A stretch of 56,487 nt of DNA. Origin: Bryobacterales bacterium. Lineage in GTDB: Bacteria > Acidobacteriota > Terriglobia > Bryobacterales > Bryobacteraceae. Position 1 is the stretch's first letter. Each line of letters begins with the position of its first letter. The stretch is from assembly GCA_020851555.1 (NCBI GenBank), contig JADZCM010000010.1, forward strand, positions 1 through 56,487, read 5' to 3'. Both the position numbers and the translations under genes were made by a program. The notes beneath the pieces are model-generated. The model saw only the letters and a list, made by a program, of their open reading frames with translations, had not been told where the DNA came from and ran no database searches. Shown one piece after another: positions 41,276-50,922 of the stretch.

Positions 41276-41446
41276 TCAGGTCTTGACCTGGACGCCGGGC
41301 GTATAGCCCTTGTTGGACTTCCAGCCGAAGCCGAAGGTTCCTCTACTCCGGGGAGACAACGGTATCTGCACCTGGGCGCTTGCCAGCGCCGACAGAACTC
41401 CCGCCGCTCCGGCGGCCCGCTCGGGCAGGTCCCTTCTCGTGAGCGT
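41276..41446 (-). pseudogene. Truncated Tat-leader ORF without a standard start codon
   Basis: Just downstream of the glycosidase gene the minus frame reads TLTRRDLPERAAGAAGVLSA, LASAQVQIPLSPRSRGTFGF and GWKSNKGYTPGVQVKT before TGA. The first part is a convincing twin-arginine leader with an AxA-type end. The expected initiator position (41446-41444) is ACG, so ATG may have mutated; GGAGG (41463-41459) lies 12 nt upstream. Only about 30 residues follow the leader, so the exported protein is probably truncated. I do not recognise the family. Confidence 0.42.
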
Positions 41447-41462
41447 CCTCGGTTGCAGCCTC

Positions 41463-43154
41463 CTATGGCGGCGGGCCTTTCCGGGTCACCCGCAGGAACA
41501 CCGCCTCCATCTGCCTGACACCGCTGACCGTCCAACGGTATACCTCATCAGCGCGCAGTTCAACGGTGCGCGTACCTGCCGGCTTGCCGCCTCGAAATTC
41601 CGTCACCGTGAAACTGCCGGAAGCAAGCGCCTTCAGCTCGACGGGTACGCCGGCGGCGGCCACGCCCTTGACGGCGTCCGGTTTGAGCGGGGCCTCCGGG
41701 TAGTACAGGATGCCGACCATGGCGTCCTGGTGAAGGTGCAACGGGCTGATCCGCGCGCCGGCGGCCGAGGTATTGAGCAGCGCCGCACCCGCTCCCGGCA
41801 CGCCGCCGTGGATGACGTCCTCATTGGCCTCAACCATCGCCGCGAAGTTCCGGTAGAACTCGCCCGCGGCGTTGGGGTTCCCGCCGGCGCCCATCAGGCT
41901 GCCGTAATCGTAGGTCGCGTAGCCCTGCGCTCCGCGCTCGATGCTGTTGATGGCGTATAGCTGGAACAGCGCCTCGGTGTTGAAATTACGGCCCAGCCCG
42001 ATCTCCGACGAAATGAAAATGGGCAGACGGTAGGCGAAGCTGTAGTGCTGGTCGAGGTTAGCCCAGACCTTGGGGCCGTTGCCTGCACCATAGAACATGC
42101 TGCTCACCACGTCGATATTGCCCTCGCCGTAGGTGGTGGCGTCCACTCCCTCCAGGTCTATCCAGTAGGGGTCGCCCGCCTCGCCGTGCGCTCCGAGGAA
42201 GTTGAAGGAGGTCAGTTTGTAGGGATCTCCCTGGTGAAACGCCGTTGTGAACCGTCGCCACCAGTACTTGACGATGGCGAGCTTGAAAGCGTGCCAGTCG
42301 GAGCCGCCGCTTTTCAGCTTCCACTCCTCGAAGATCCGCCGGGTGACCGGGTTGAAGTCGCTTTCGAGCTTCTGCGGACCGGCCGTGCCGCGGGGCGTGT
42401 AGTAGCCGAACCCGGCTTCGTTGTCGATCTGCACTCCGAGCACGGAGTCCGAGTCGCGGTAGCGTTCGCCCAGCCGGGTGAGCATGCGGAGAAGTTTCGG
42501 AAGCAGCAGCGGGTGGCCGTACAGGGGATTGATCTCCCAGCGGCCGGGAAGAGTGGCGAGCTTCTCCATGCTGTCGTAGATCACGCCGTTTTCGTCGCGC
42601 AGCCACTGCGTGGCGTAGTCCTTCCCGTCGCGGCTGTCGAGCCTGTAGGCCCAGAAATCGCGCAGTTCGCGCGGGTGATCGCTCTGGCAGTGAAGAAAGA
42701 GCACCCACCAGAGCTTGACGCCGTTCTGGCGGGCCAATTCGACGATCCGGTCCGTGTAACTGAAATCGAACTCGCCGTCGGCGGGCTCGATGTCCATCCA
42801 ATGAATCATGAAGAACGACGTGTTGGCGCCCAAGCGCCGGTAGTTGGCGAAGACCGCGCCGTAGTCAGCCTCCTGCGCCGCGCTGCGGGTATCCCAATAG
42901 CCGGTTTCGATACCGCGGACATAGAGAGGCCGCATGCGGCCCGCGGCGTCCCGCGCCATCAGCGCCAGTTTGCGGTTCGCCAGGCGGACGAGCGCGGTGG
43001 GGGCACGCAGAGCGCCCAACTCCGCTTCCGGGACGATACGCGCGGGAAGCGGCTCAAACGCCGGGTCATACAACTGGGCCGGCGTCTGGGCGAACGCCGG
43101 CCGGCAGGCCAGGCACGCCACAAACAGGCACACTAAGACGCTGCTTCTCCACAT
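41463..43154 (-). CDS. Secreted GH42/GH35-like glycoside hydrolase
   Basis: The 563-residue protein has a signal peptide (about 1-22) and AAGGAGG before the ATG. The TIM barrel includes RRLGANTSFFMIHWMDIEPADG, VLGVQIDNEAGFG (acid/base Glu near residue 246) and LPIFISSEIGLGRNF (nucleophile Glu near residue 383), the layout of beta-galactosidase-type GH42/GH35 enzymes. A C-terminal beta domain follows from about residue 470. It begins 20 nt after the Oar-like receptor at 43175, so the two are probably co-transcribed. It likely attacks an oligosaccharide taken up by the receptor. Confidence 0.75.
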   Translation of the reverse strand: MWRSSVLVCLFVACLACRPAFAQTPAQLYDPAFEPLPARIVPEAELGALRAPTALVRLANRKLALMARDAAGRMRPLYVRGIETGYWDTRSAAQEADYGAVFANYRRLGANTSFFMIHWMDIEPADGEFDFSYTDRIVELARQNGVKLWWVLFLHCQSDHPRELRDFWAYRLDSRDGKDYATQWLRDENGVIYDSMEKLATLPGRWEINPLYGHPLLLPKLLRMLTRLGERYRDSDSVLGVQIDNEAGFGYYTPRGTAGPQKLESDFNPVTRRIFEEWKLKSGGSDWHAFKLAIVKYWWRRFTTAFHQGDPYKLTSFNFLGAHGEAGDPYWIDLEGVDATTYGEGNIDVVSSMFYGAGNGPKVWANLDQHYSFAYRLPIFISSEIGLGRNFNTEALFQLYAINSIERGAQGYATYDYGSLMGAGGNPNAAGEFYRNFAAMVEANEDVIHGGVPGAGAALLNTSAAGARISPLHLHQDAMVGILYYPEAPLKPDAVKGVAAAGVPVELKALASGSFTVTEFRGGKPAGTRTVELRADEVYRWTVSGVRQMEAVFLRVTRKGPPP

Positions 43155-43174
43155 GCCGCCCTCCTTGCCGGGAC

Positions 43175-46100
43175 TTAGAATTCGAACCGGATCACCCCCT
43201 GGCCGTTGCGCGCGCCGCCGATGCCGTTGACCGTGTTGATGAAGCCGTAACCGCCCGTCTGCCTTCCCTGCGAGTCGAAGGTCGGCGTCTGGTCCGGGTT
43301 GCCGGAAGAGGGGGCCGGCAGAGTCACGCGGTTGAAGACGTTGAAGAACTCGACCCGCACGGTCAGCCGCACTCTCCTGGACTCGCTAAAGTAGAAGGTG
43401 CGTCCCAAGCTCAACTGCTCGTCCGCGTCCCGCACCCAGCGCATGTCGCTGTAGTACGGCGCCGATACGCCCCACTCTCCCTGAGGAAGTTCCTGCCACG
43501 TGTTCCTGTTCAGCAGCGCCGTATCCTTGTTCGGATCGATACAGTGGCAGCCGGGATCCTTCACGAACAACTCCTGGCCCTCCACCCGGTTGCGGCGGGT
43601 GGCCGGCATGAAGGTGTAGTTGTTCAGGTTAGACGCAGACGAATCGGGCACCGACAGCATCGAGCCGCTCCGGTAGCGTATGATCCCACCGAACACCCAG
43701 TCTCCCGCCGCCGCGCGGATCCACTTACTGGCCGTAACCCGGGGGGTCTGGTAGCTGAAAGCGGTGGTAAGGATGAGCGGACGGTAACTGCTGGCCAGCG
43801 ACTTCTGGTTGATAAGGTTGAACTGGTTGTTGACGCCCCCGCCAAGGGCAGCGCCGTTTGATCCGCCGTTGCCGCGGCCCAGCTCCTTGGACCAGGTGAA
43901 TGCCGCGCTGAGGTCCAGGCCATGGGAGTAACGTTTGGTGAGCTTCATCTGGAGCGAGTCGTACCAACTATTGCCCAGAGGCGCCCAGGTGGGGGCGTAG
44001 CTGCTGGTGAACTGCGGGAAAGGCCGCAGGCTTTGCGCCAGCGTCCGGTTGGTCGGGTAGCCGGCGTAAGGGGGCTTAAATCCGCGCGCAATGACGGCCG
44101 AGGTGCTCAGGTTGGACACCAGCAGCGCCCGGTCGGCTGCGTTGCGGACGTCCAGCCCAAAGGACTTAAGCCGGTCCGTGGAACTCACGTTCATCTGCGC
44201 GAGGTTGTTGGCCTCCAGCCACACGCCGCGGTTGCCTACATATGCGGTCTCTAAAGTCAGATTCGGGGCGATCTCGCGCTGCACGGCGATGTTCCACTGG
44301 TTGACCCGCTGCGGCCGGCCGCCGCCGCGGCTGTAGAAGCCGCCCACGTTGCCGACCACCTGTCCTGGGGATATGCCCAGGCCCGGATCGAGCGTGGGGG
44401 TGTACAGTTTGGCCCGGTCATAGGTCAGACCGTCCTTAAGGAAAGAAGCAGGCTGGCCCGTGGCGGGAACCGGCAACGAATACACGTCGAAGCCGACACC
44501 GTATAGCGTCCGGTTCGTGAGGTACCACCAGTTCGGGCCGGGACCGTAGGAAAGGGCCCAGCCCGCCCGCACCACCGTCTTATCGCCGGCCTGATAGGCC
44601 AGACCGAGGCGGGGGCTTACGGCGTAAGGGTAGGTGTCCGTAAATGAGCAGTTACAGCGTCCGGGCCCATACCCCTCGTAGACGATCCCGCCCGGAAGGC
44701 CGCCGGCGTTGGGATTAGGCACGGTAGGGCCGAACATGCTATTGCGGTACCAGATCTCGTGTCCGACTCCTGACAGGTCCCAACGCAAGCCGTAATCCAG
44801 GGTCAGCTTGCGAGTGATCTTCCAGTTGTCTTGCGCGTACAGTCCCCAGCTCTTCTTCCGCCATTGGGGGTCCTGGACAGCGTTGACCTGCGCGCTGCTG
44901 GTCATCCCCAGCAGGAAACTGGCGTATCCCAAACCCACGCCCGTGCCGCTGGGAAGGCTCAACCCCTGCAAGCCGGGCTGGCCGGTCTGGGCCGAGCTGA
45001 AGTTGTAGGTGCCCTGCGCCCCCCGGGTATTACGGTCCGTCCAGACTTCCTGACTGAACTGGCCGCCCGCCTTATAGGTATGGTTGCCCCGGACATAAGT
45101 TACGTCCGCCATCGCCGTGGGCTTGTCATTGTAGTAATCGTTGGCATTCGTCGGCCCGAGGCTGTTGGTCATACCGCCGAAGGTGCCGCTGCCGATACCC
45201 GTGATGCGTGGGAAGCCCGCCGGGTCCGTGGTGGCGCCGCGGAGCCCCAGCTTGCCGACGGCATCGAAATCCAGCACCTCCCGCTTGGAGCTGTCGGGGT
45301 TGTTGAAGCGCAGGTATCCCGCGCCCAGATGCAGGAGCAGCGTGGGGGTGATGGACTGATCGTAGTTGAGCCGGAAGGTGTGGCCCCGCGCCGTCTTGTC
45401 CCGCTTGGCGGTTATGGGATACGGAAGCGGATCGTTGCCCGGGATGTCCCGCGTGGTCTGGTAGGACCAGTAGAAGCTCAGTTTCTTCGTGTAATCAATA
45501 TTGTGGTCGACCTTCAGGCTAGGCAGATTCTGCTCCCTGGGATTCTCCAGGTCATAGATCCAGTTATTGATAAGCTCGGAATTCGTCGGCTTGGGCAGCA
45601 TATCCTGGATCTTGAGCGCCACCGGATCGAGCCTGGAAGAAGGAACAACGTTGCCGGAGAAAGGGTCCCGATAGACAAACCCATCGATCGTCCGTTCCGT
45701 GTTCCTGTCGTAGATCGTGTTTTCCAGCACCGCCACGCCGCGCCTGTCCAGGATGAGTTGCCGGCCCGTCAGGGCGGCGCTGAAATCTCCCCGCCGGTAG
45801 GCGTCTGTAGGAACGGTGGAACGCTGACCGTAGGTCACGGACTTATTCCGGAATATCTCCAGGCTGAAGAAGAAGAAGGTCTTGTCCCTCCCGTCATAGA
45901 GCTTGGGAACGTAGACGGGACCCCCTACCGTACCCCCGCCGTCCTGCTTCCGGCTGCGGTCCCGGCGGCTGGCCAGAAAGTGCCTATGGGCATCGAAAAG
46001 GGTTTCGTTGGTGAAGTAGTCGTAGAGGCTGCCGTGGATCTGGTTGGTGCCGCCCTTGGTCGTAAAGTTAAACATGGCGCCCAGTCCACCGCTGTACTGG

Positions 46101-46789
46101 GCCTGGAAGTTGCTGGTCTGGAGCGAGAACTCCCCGATTACCTCGACCGAAGAGGCGGCCACGGTGCTGGTCCATCGGGTGTCGTTCGAGCTGGTAACAT
46201 CCATGCCCTCGACCAGGATCTTGAACATGCCGCTGGGCAGGCCGTTTACCGTGGCGCCGGCGGGGTTGGACTCGGTGCCGTTCACGCCGGGCGCCAGCGT
46301 CATGAAACTGAGCCAGTTTCGGATGTTACCGGTGCTGCCGCCTCCGCCGCCGAAATTCAACGGCAAGGCGTTGATCCGATCGCCGCTCACGTTCACGCTC
46401 TGCTCGGCGTTTTCCGTCCTGAGCATCGGGCTCTCCGCGGTGATGGTGATCGACTCGCTGGTCGAACCGACCTGAAGCTCAATGTTGACGCGAAAAGTCT
46501 GCGCCACCTGCACCCTGACTCCCGGCTGGGCCGCCCTCTTGAATCCCGGAGCCTCGACACTCACTTCGTAGTTCCCAATCGGGAGCCCGGTCACGGTGTA
46601 GTTGCCGGTGTCCGTGGTGACGGTCTCGTAGACCGCCCCGGTATCCATGTTCCTGACGGTGACCTTCGCGGCCGGGACCACGGCGCTGGCCGGGTCCGAG
46701 ATGGTCCCCGTGATTGTTCCGCGGTCACCCTGGGCAAACGCAACCCAGGCCAGGAGAAACATGCAAACGAAAAGACGCTTAACCCTCAT
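43175..46789 (-). CDS. Oar-like TonB-dependent receptor with carboxypeptidase-regulatory-like domain
   Basis: The 1204-residue protein has a signal peptide (about 1-20), an N-terminal carboxypeptidase-regulatory-like domain (GTITGTISDPASAVVPAAKV, residues 24-110), a plug domain (about 120-260) and a large beta-barrel ending in the outer-membrane signature GVIRFEF. This is the Oar/CarboxypepD_reg-like type common in Acidobacteria. AGGGGGTGAAGG lies before the ATG. An inverted repeat 16-36 nt upstream of the ATG may regulate it. The downstream GH42-like gene suggests glycan uptake, but the ligand cannot be deduced. Confidence 0.88.
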   Translation of the reverse strand: MRVKRLFVCMFLLAWVAFAQGDRGTITGTISDPASAVVPAAKVTVRNMDTGAVYETVTTDTGNYTVTGLPIGNYEVSVEAPGFKRAAQPGVRVQVAQTFRVNIELQVGSTSESITITAESPMLRTENAEQSVNVSGDRINALPLNFGGGGGSTGNIRNWLSFMTLAPGVNGTESNPAGATVNGLPSGMFKILVEGMDVTSSNDTRWTSTVAASSVEVIGEFSLQTSNFQAQYSGGLGAMFNFTTKGGTNQIHGSLYDYFTNETLFDAHRHFLASRRDRSRKQDGGGTVGGPVYVPKLYDGRDKTFFFFSLEIFRNKSVTYGQRSTVPTDAYRRGDFSAALTGRQLILDRRGVAVLENTIYDRNTERTIDGFVYRDPFSGNVVPSSRLDPVALKIQDMLPKPTNSELINNWIYDLENPREQNLPSLKVDHNIDYTKKLSFYWSYQTTRDIPGNDPLPYPITAKRDKTARGHTFRLNYDQSITPTLLLHLGAGYLRFNNPDSSKREVLDFDAVGKLGLRGATTDPAGFPRITGIGSGTFGGMTNSLGPTNANDYYNDKPTAMADVTYVRGNHTYKAGGQFSQEVWTDRNTRGAQGTYNFSSAQTGQPGLQGLSLPSGTGVGLGYASFLLGMTSSAQVNAVQDPQWRKKSWGLYAQDNWKITRKLTLDYGLRWDLSGVGHEIWYRNSMFGPTVPNPNAGGLPGGIVYEGYGPGRCNCSFTDTYPYAVSPRLGLAYQAGDKTVVRAGWALSYGPGPNWWYLTNRTLYGVGFDVYSLPVPATGQPASFLKDGLTYDRAKLYTPTLDPGLGISPGQVVGNVGGFYSRGGGRPQRVNQWNIAVQREIAPNLTLETAYVGNRGVWLEANNLAQMNVSSTDRLKSFGLDVRNAADRALLVSNLSTSAVIARGFKPPYAGYPTNRTLAQSLRPFPQFTSSYAPTWAPLGNSWYDSLQMKLTKRYSHGLDLSAAFTWSKELGRGNGGSNGAALGGGVNNQFNLINQKSLASSYRPLILTTAFSYQTPRVTASKWIRAAAGDWVFGGIIRYRSGSMLSVPDSSASNLNNYTFMPATRRNRVEGQELFVKDPGCHCIDPNKDTALLNRNTWQELPQGEWGVSAPYYSDMRWVRDADEQLSLGRTFYFSESRRVRLTVRVEFFNVFNRVTLPAPSSGNPDQTPTFDSQGRQTGGYGFINTVNGIGGARNGQGVIRFEF

Positions 46790-46804
46790 CCTTCACCCCC
46801 TGCG

Positions 46805-46824
46805 CGAACTGACTCGCCAGTTCG
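46805..46824. promoter_or_regulatory. Inverted repeat in the leader of the 43175 receptor gene
   Basis: CGAACTG-ACTCGC-CAGTTCG has perfect 7-bp arms and lies 16-35 nt upstream of the ATG. TAGACT (minus strand, about 46836) preceded by TGG could be an extended -10 box, placing the repeat at or after the transcription start. It could be an operator or a leader hairpin. Confidence 0.4.
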
Positions 46825-47022
46825 TAGGAAAGTCTACCACGAGACGGCCCGAGTCCGGCCCAGCCGAAGTTGGGGTCTGAAAACCTGAGGGGGGGGCTGA
46901 AGGTTACCGGCAAGTGGAAGCAAAACCGGAGCGGCAGCGTACGGCGCTCCCGGCGGTGACCCGGGGGATCATGGAGATTCAGGCCGCCGCGCGCGACGGC
47001 CCGGCTCAGGCGCAACCCATCC

Positions 47023-47046
47023 GGGGCGGCCCAGAGGGGCCGCCCC
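47023..47046 (-). terminator. Strong GC hairpin after the 47066 enolase-superfamily gene
   Basis: GGGGCGGCCC-AGAG-GGGCCGCCCC is a perfect 10-bp stem with a 4-nt loop, 19 nt after the stop codon. No T-run follows. It probably ends or attenuates the upstream operon before the second receptor gene. Confidence 0.55.
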
Positions 47047-47065
47047 GAGGTTCAGTTCGGGCGAA

Positions 47066-48460
47066 TCACCGGCTGACGACCGGCTTGCCTTCGGCGTCGA
47101 GGTGCGGGTACGGACCGCCGGTCCGGAACTCATCCACGATGTACTTATCGTAGAAGGTGGTCGGTTCGAACCAGCCCGGTCCACCGTCCCGGAGGTGCTG
47201 CTTGCAAACCTCTTCGTTCAGTTCCACGCCGAGGCCCGGGGTGTTCGGAACCTGGATGTATCCCTTGTTCACGATCGGTTTCGGAACGCCCGTCACCAGG
47301 TCGTCCCACCAGGGAATGTCCACGGCGTGGTTCTCCATGGCCACGAAGTCCTTGATGGTGGCGATCATGTGAACGGAAGCCATGCAGCCCACCGGCGAAC
47401 CCGCGAAGTGGACCGCCGTCGGAATGCCGAACATGGAGGCATAGTCGGCGATGCGCTTGGTCTCCCGGATGGCGCCGGAGGTCAGTGGATCGGGGTGGAT
47501 CATGTCCAGAGCGCGGTTCTCGATGAAGGGACGGAAGCCTTCCTCCAATCCGAAAAGGCTCTCGCCGGTGTTGATGACCGTGGTGGTGGCTTCTTTGATC
47601 TCCTTGTAAGCCTGCCAGTTCTTGGGAGAGTCCCCCCGTCCCAGCGAGCCCACCTGGAGCGGGTCTTCCATCCAGGCCAGATCGTACGGCTCGAAGGCCC
47701 GCGCGTAACGAATGGAATCGTTCACGTCGAGCGCGCCGTAGTGGTCGGTGGCCAGCGGTTGGTCCCAGCCGATGCCGTCTTTCACCGCCTTCAGGTACTC
47801 ACACAGATGCTCGAGCCCCTTCGTGGTGCACACACCGCGGCTGTTGACGGCGCCGGGAATGTGCCGCACCAGCGAACTGCCCAGATCCATCTTGAAGAAG
47901 GTGAACCCCATCTTCTTGCGGCGCACCAGGCGGTCCGCGAAGATCTTCACGTCCTGGGTTTGGTCCGTGTCGCAGTAGATCCGGACCCGATCCCGGTACT
48001 GGGAGCCGATCAGTCGCCAGCAGGGCACGCCGAATACCTTCCCGGCGATGTCGTGCAGCGCGATGTCCAGGGCGCTGTAACCGCCGCCGAAACGCCGCTG
48101 GTTGGTGAAGTTCCGCACGCTGTCCAGGATCGGCTCAATCTGGAGCGGGTTGCGGCCGACGATATGAGGCTTCAGGATGAGCGCCATGCCCTCATTGCCC
48201 GCGTCCCGCACCTCGCCGAGGCCGTAGACCCCCTGGTTGGTGTCGACGCGGATGATCGGGTAGTCGTAGTTGGAGGCGATGCGGATAGCCCGCATGTCGG
48301 TGATCTTCAACTGGCTCGGAGCGGAGTAGCGGTTCACTCCGCCGGCCTGGATCGGCTGGGCGTTGGCGGGACGGTCCACGAACTTAAAAGCGGAGCCGAG
48401 CGCCGCGGCGCCCATAGCCCGTTCGATCAGTTTCCGCCGTGTCAGATCAGATTTTGGCAT
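47066..48460 (-). CDS. Tat-exported mandelate racemase/enolase-superfamily enzyme
   Basis: The 464-residue protein has a Tat leader (TRRKLIERAMGAAALG) and AAGGAGA before the ATG. DIALHDIAGKVFGVPCWRL ends the capping domain. TFFKMDLGSS supplies a barrel Lys/Asp, LATDHYGALDV, WMEDPL and NTGESLFGLEEG the acidic metal ligands, and AVHFAGSPVG a candidate His. The substrate is probably a sugar acid. It is paralogous to the enzyme at 49434 and separated from it by the bicupin gene. Both proteins share a C-terminal YDK...GGP-PH extension. Confidence 0.82.
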   Translation of the reverse strand: MPKSDLTRRKLIERAMGAAALGSAFKFVDRPANAQPIQAGGVNRYSAPSQLKITDMRAIRIASNYDYPIIRVDTNQGVYGLGEVRDAGNEGMALILKPHIVGRNPLQIEPILDSVRNFTNQRRFGGGYSALDIALHDIAGKVFGVPCWRLIGSQYRDRVRIYCDTDQTQDVKIFADRLVRRKKMGFTFFKMDLGSSLVRHIPGAVNSRGVCTTKGLEHLCEYLKAVKDGIGWDQPLATDHYGALDVNDSIRYARAFEPYDLAWMEDPLQVGSLGRGDSPKNWQAYKEIKEATTTVINTGESLFGLEEGFRPFIENRALDMIHPDPLTSGAIRETKRIADYASMFGIPTAVHFAGSPVGCMASVHMIATIKDFVAMENHAVDIPWWDDLVTGVPKPIVNKGYIQVPNTPGLGVELNEEVCKQHLRDGGPGWFEPTTFYDKYIVDEFRTGGPYPHLDAEGKPVVSR

Positions 48461-48493
48461 TTTGACATTCTCCTTGGAATCATTGAACTCGAC

Positions 48494-49420
48494 CTACTTT
48501 GGCGGCGCGGGCGGCGGTCCGCCCCCTCTGCGCCCCATCCCCATTCCTGCGCCGGGCAGGTTCGACCGGGCGGCCAGGATGACATCGGGCGGTTGGCCCT
48601 CCTTGGCGTTGCTGTAGTAACCCACCCTCGTGCCCGGGCCGAAGAAGTAGACATCGCCCTCCCTGGAGGGATGCCGGGCATCCGTTCCGTCGGCCATGAG
48701 ACCGGCGACCATATCGCCGCTGCCCCGCAACAGGATGTAAATCTCCTCCTCCCTCGCATGCTGGTGAGGGTTGTTGGTTCCGCCTGGCAGAAACTCCATG
48801 ATGAACAGGCTGGTCATTTGACTGGCGGCCGCCAGCCGGTCGCGCTGGCTCTGAGTCGTGCCCATCAGGAGCCTGAACTTGGTGGTCGGCCCGTGCCCGC
48901 TGAGGATCTGCAACTCAACGTCGGTGGAGGTCGACATCATGAGCTTGGGCGTCGGTTCCACCTGTATGCCGGGCGGGATCTTGTAGCCCATGACGAGCGC
49001 GCGCACCGGCGCACTGCCGCCGTTGGCGATTCCGTGCTGGACGTTGATGGGCAGGTACATGTAGTCGTCCTGCTTGAACGGGACCCTCTGACCGCCGTAG
49101 ATCAGCGTCCCGCTGCCCTGGAGGATGTAATAGATCTGCTCCTCCGCGGGGTAGCTGACCACGGCGCTGGCGCCACCCGGCGGAACGGTCAGTTCACCAT
49201 AGCGGGCGACTCCCACAAGCCGGTCCGCGTCCTTGTCCCCGACTCCGAAGAGCGGCTTATAGGAAGCGCCCTTGGCGTTCCTGGTCAGGTCATCCGGCTG
49301 CGGCTGGACGTCGGCCAGTGAACGCCTCAAAAAGAACGGGTCCGCCGCTTGAAGGGCCGGCCCGGCGAATGCGAGTGCGACGAGCAGGCTAACAACCGTC
49401 TTGCACGCGCGCTGGTTCAT
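48494..49420 (-). CDS. Secreted bicupin
   Basis: The 308-residue protein starts at ATG 49420 with GGAGGCAGT just upstream and has a signal peptide (about 1-25, ending LQAAD). Two cupin domains follow: the first with VVSYPAEEQIYYILQGSG and YLPINVQHGIANGG, the second with PHQHAREEEIYILLRGSG, whose His-x-His and Glu form a metal site. A Gly/Pro-rich tail ends the protein. It lies 13 nt after one enolase-superfamily gene and 33 nt before another, so the three are probably one operon. It may be an isomerase or a binding protein for the same sugar acid. Confidence 0.8.
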   Translation of the reverse strand: MNQRACKTVVSLLVALAFAGPALQAADPFFLRRSLADVQPQPDDLTRNAKGASYKPLFGVGDKDADRLVGVARYGELTVPPGGASAVVSYPAEEQIYYILQGSGTLIYGGQRVPFKQDDYMYLPINVQHGIANGGSAPVRALVMGYKIPPGIQVEPTPKLMMSTSTDVELQILSGHGPTTKFRLLMGTTQSQRDRLAAASQMTSLFIMEFLPGGTNNPHQHAREEEIYILLRGSGDMVAGLMADGTDARHPSREGDVYFFGPGTRVGYYSNAKEGQPPDVILAARSNLPGAGMGMGRRGGGPPPAPPK

Positions 49421-49433
49421 ACTGCCTCCGTTT

Positions 49434-50894
49434 CTAATAGTCGGACGTGCGCTCGTTGACCCATACGCCGTCCACGTTGAAGTGGGGCCAGGGACCGCCC
49501 GTACCACGCCCAACGAACCTGACCTTATCATATTCGGGCGTCGGTTCGAAGTAGCCGGGCTCGCGGAGGTGCTCACGAACCACAGGCTCGTTCAATTCGA
49601 GGCCGAGCCCGGGGGTGTCTGGCACGTTGATGAAGCCCTGGTCGACGATGGGCTGAGGAACGCCCGTCACAAGCTGCTGCCACCAGGAGATGAAGTCGAT
49701 GGCGTGCACCTCCATGGCGACGAAGTTGCTCATCGTGCAGGCCGCGTGCGCGGCGGCCATGGTGCCGACCGGGGAACCGGCCATGTGAAGAGCCGTCTGC
49801 ACTCCGCCGGCGTGCGCGTAGTCCGCGATCCGCTTGGTCTCCCGGCAGGCGCCCGATGTGCCCGGGTCGGGGTGAATCAGATCCACGGCCCGGTTGTCGA
49901 TCAAGGGCTTGAAGGCTTCCTCCAGCCCGAAGCCGTCTTCGCCGGTGAGGATCTTGGAAGAGGTCGCCGCCCGGACTTCCTTGTAGTCCTGCCAGCGGTT
50001 GAAGCCCATGGTCCCGAACAGGTCCTCGATCCAGGCCATCTGATACTTCTCCCAACCGCGGCAGACGCGGATGGCGTCCTTGACGGTCCGGACGCGAAGG
50101 CTGGAGGTGTCCGTGGCGAGCGGCGTCTCCCATCCAATGGCGTCCTTCACCGCGGTGATGAGTTCCCCGCCGTAGGCGATGCCTTTATCCGTGGGAGTGC
50201 CGTACGTGTCGGTATGGTCGGGCTTCACGTTGATGAAATTGTAAGTGATGTCCATCTTGAAGTAAGTGAAGCCAAGCTTCTTCCGGGCCAGCATGCGATC
50301 CGCGTACTTCTTCGGGTCCGAGGTGCCGGTGGTGTCCGCATAAAGGCGCACCCGGTCCATCTTCTTGTCACCTAAGAGCCGCCAGATCGGCACCCCGAAC
50401 ACCTTGCCTACGATGTCGTGGAGGCAAATATCGATGGCGCTGTAGCCTCCGCCCTGCCGGCCATGGCCGGAGTAGGGACGGATGGCATCCAGGATCGCGG
50501 TGATGTCGAGCGGGTTGCGGCCCACCAGCAGCGGCTTCAACCCGAGGGCCGCGCCCTTGAACCCGCCGTCGCGAACTTCCCCAAGGCCGTACACGCCCTG
50601 ATTGGTGTCCATGCGGACGATCGGGTAGTCGAAGTTGGCCGCCACCGTGACGGCGCGCAGGTCCGTAATCCTCAAGTCGCTGGGGGCGGAGAATTTGTTG
50701 ATGGGCCCGTAGCGAACGCCGCCGCGGCCGGGGAAACCGCCCCGGCCCGGCCCACCGGGAGGCGTCTGTCCCGCTGCTCCGCGCGCCTGGGCTGCGGCAC
50801 GGTCCTCTGTCATCTTGAAAATCGCACCGAGACCGGCGGCGGTCTGCCACAGCATGTTGCGGCGGCTCAGCCTGGATCTCTTGCTAGCGTTCAT
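49434..50894 (-). CDS. Tat-exported mandelate racemase/enolase-superfamily enzyme
   Basis: The 486-residue protein has a Tat leader (SRRNMLWQTAAGLGA) and a Gly/Pro-rich linker, then the enolase-superfamily fold. DICLHDIVGKVFGVPIWRLL ends the capping domain. TYFKMDITYN, LATDTSSLRV, WIEDLFG and LTGEDGFGLEEA match the metal-binding and acid/base positions of the 47066 paralogue, and ALHMAGSPVG carries the candidate His. A weak AGAGGA is 13 nt upstream of the ATG. It is the first enzyme gene after the 1121-residue receptor and an intercistronic hairpin. Confidence 0.82.
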   Translation of the reverse strand: MNASKRSRLSRRNMLWQTAAGLGAIFKMTEDRAAAQARGAAGQTPPGGPGRGGFPGRGGVRYGPINKFSAPSDLRITDLRAVTVAANFDYPIVRMDTNQGVYGLGEVRDGGFKGAALGLKPLLVGRNPLDITAILDAIRPYSGHGRQGGGYSAIDICLHDIVGKVFGVPIWRLLGDKKMDRVRLYADTTGTSDPKKYADRMLARKKLGFTYFKMDITYNFINVKPDHTDTYGTPTDKGIAYGGELITAVKDAIGWETPLATDTSSLRVRTVKDAIRVCRGWEKYQMAWIEDLFGTMGFNRWQDYKEVRAATSSKILTGEDGFGLEEAFKPLIDNRAVDLIHPDPGTSGACRETKRIADYAHAGGVQTALHMAGSPVGTMAAAHAACTMSNFVAMEVHAIDFISWWQQLVTGVPQPIVDQGFINVPDTPGLGLELNEPVVREHLREPGYFEPTPEYDKVRFVGRGTGGPWPHFNVDGVWVNERTSDY

Positions 50895-50922
50895 ACGATC
50901 GGATATCCTCTCTGCCGCGCGA

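Noticed and set aside
44831..46888. Plus-strand open frame of 685 codons opposite the receptor gene
   Set aside because: It is antisense to a clear Oar-like receptor and has low-information composition.
47102..49321. Plus-strand open frame of 739 codons across two genes
   Set aside because: It spans an enolase-superfamily gene, a gap and a bicupin gene in antisense, which a real gene would not.
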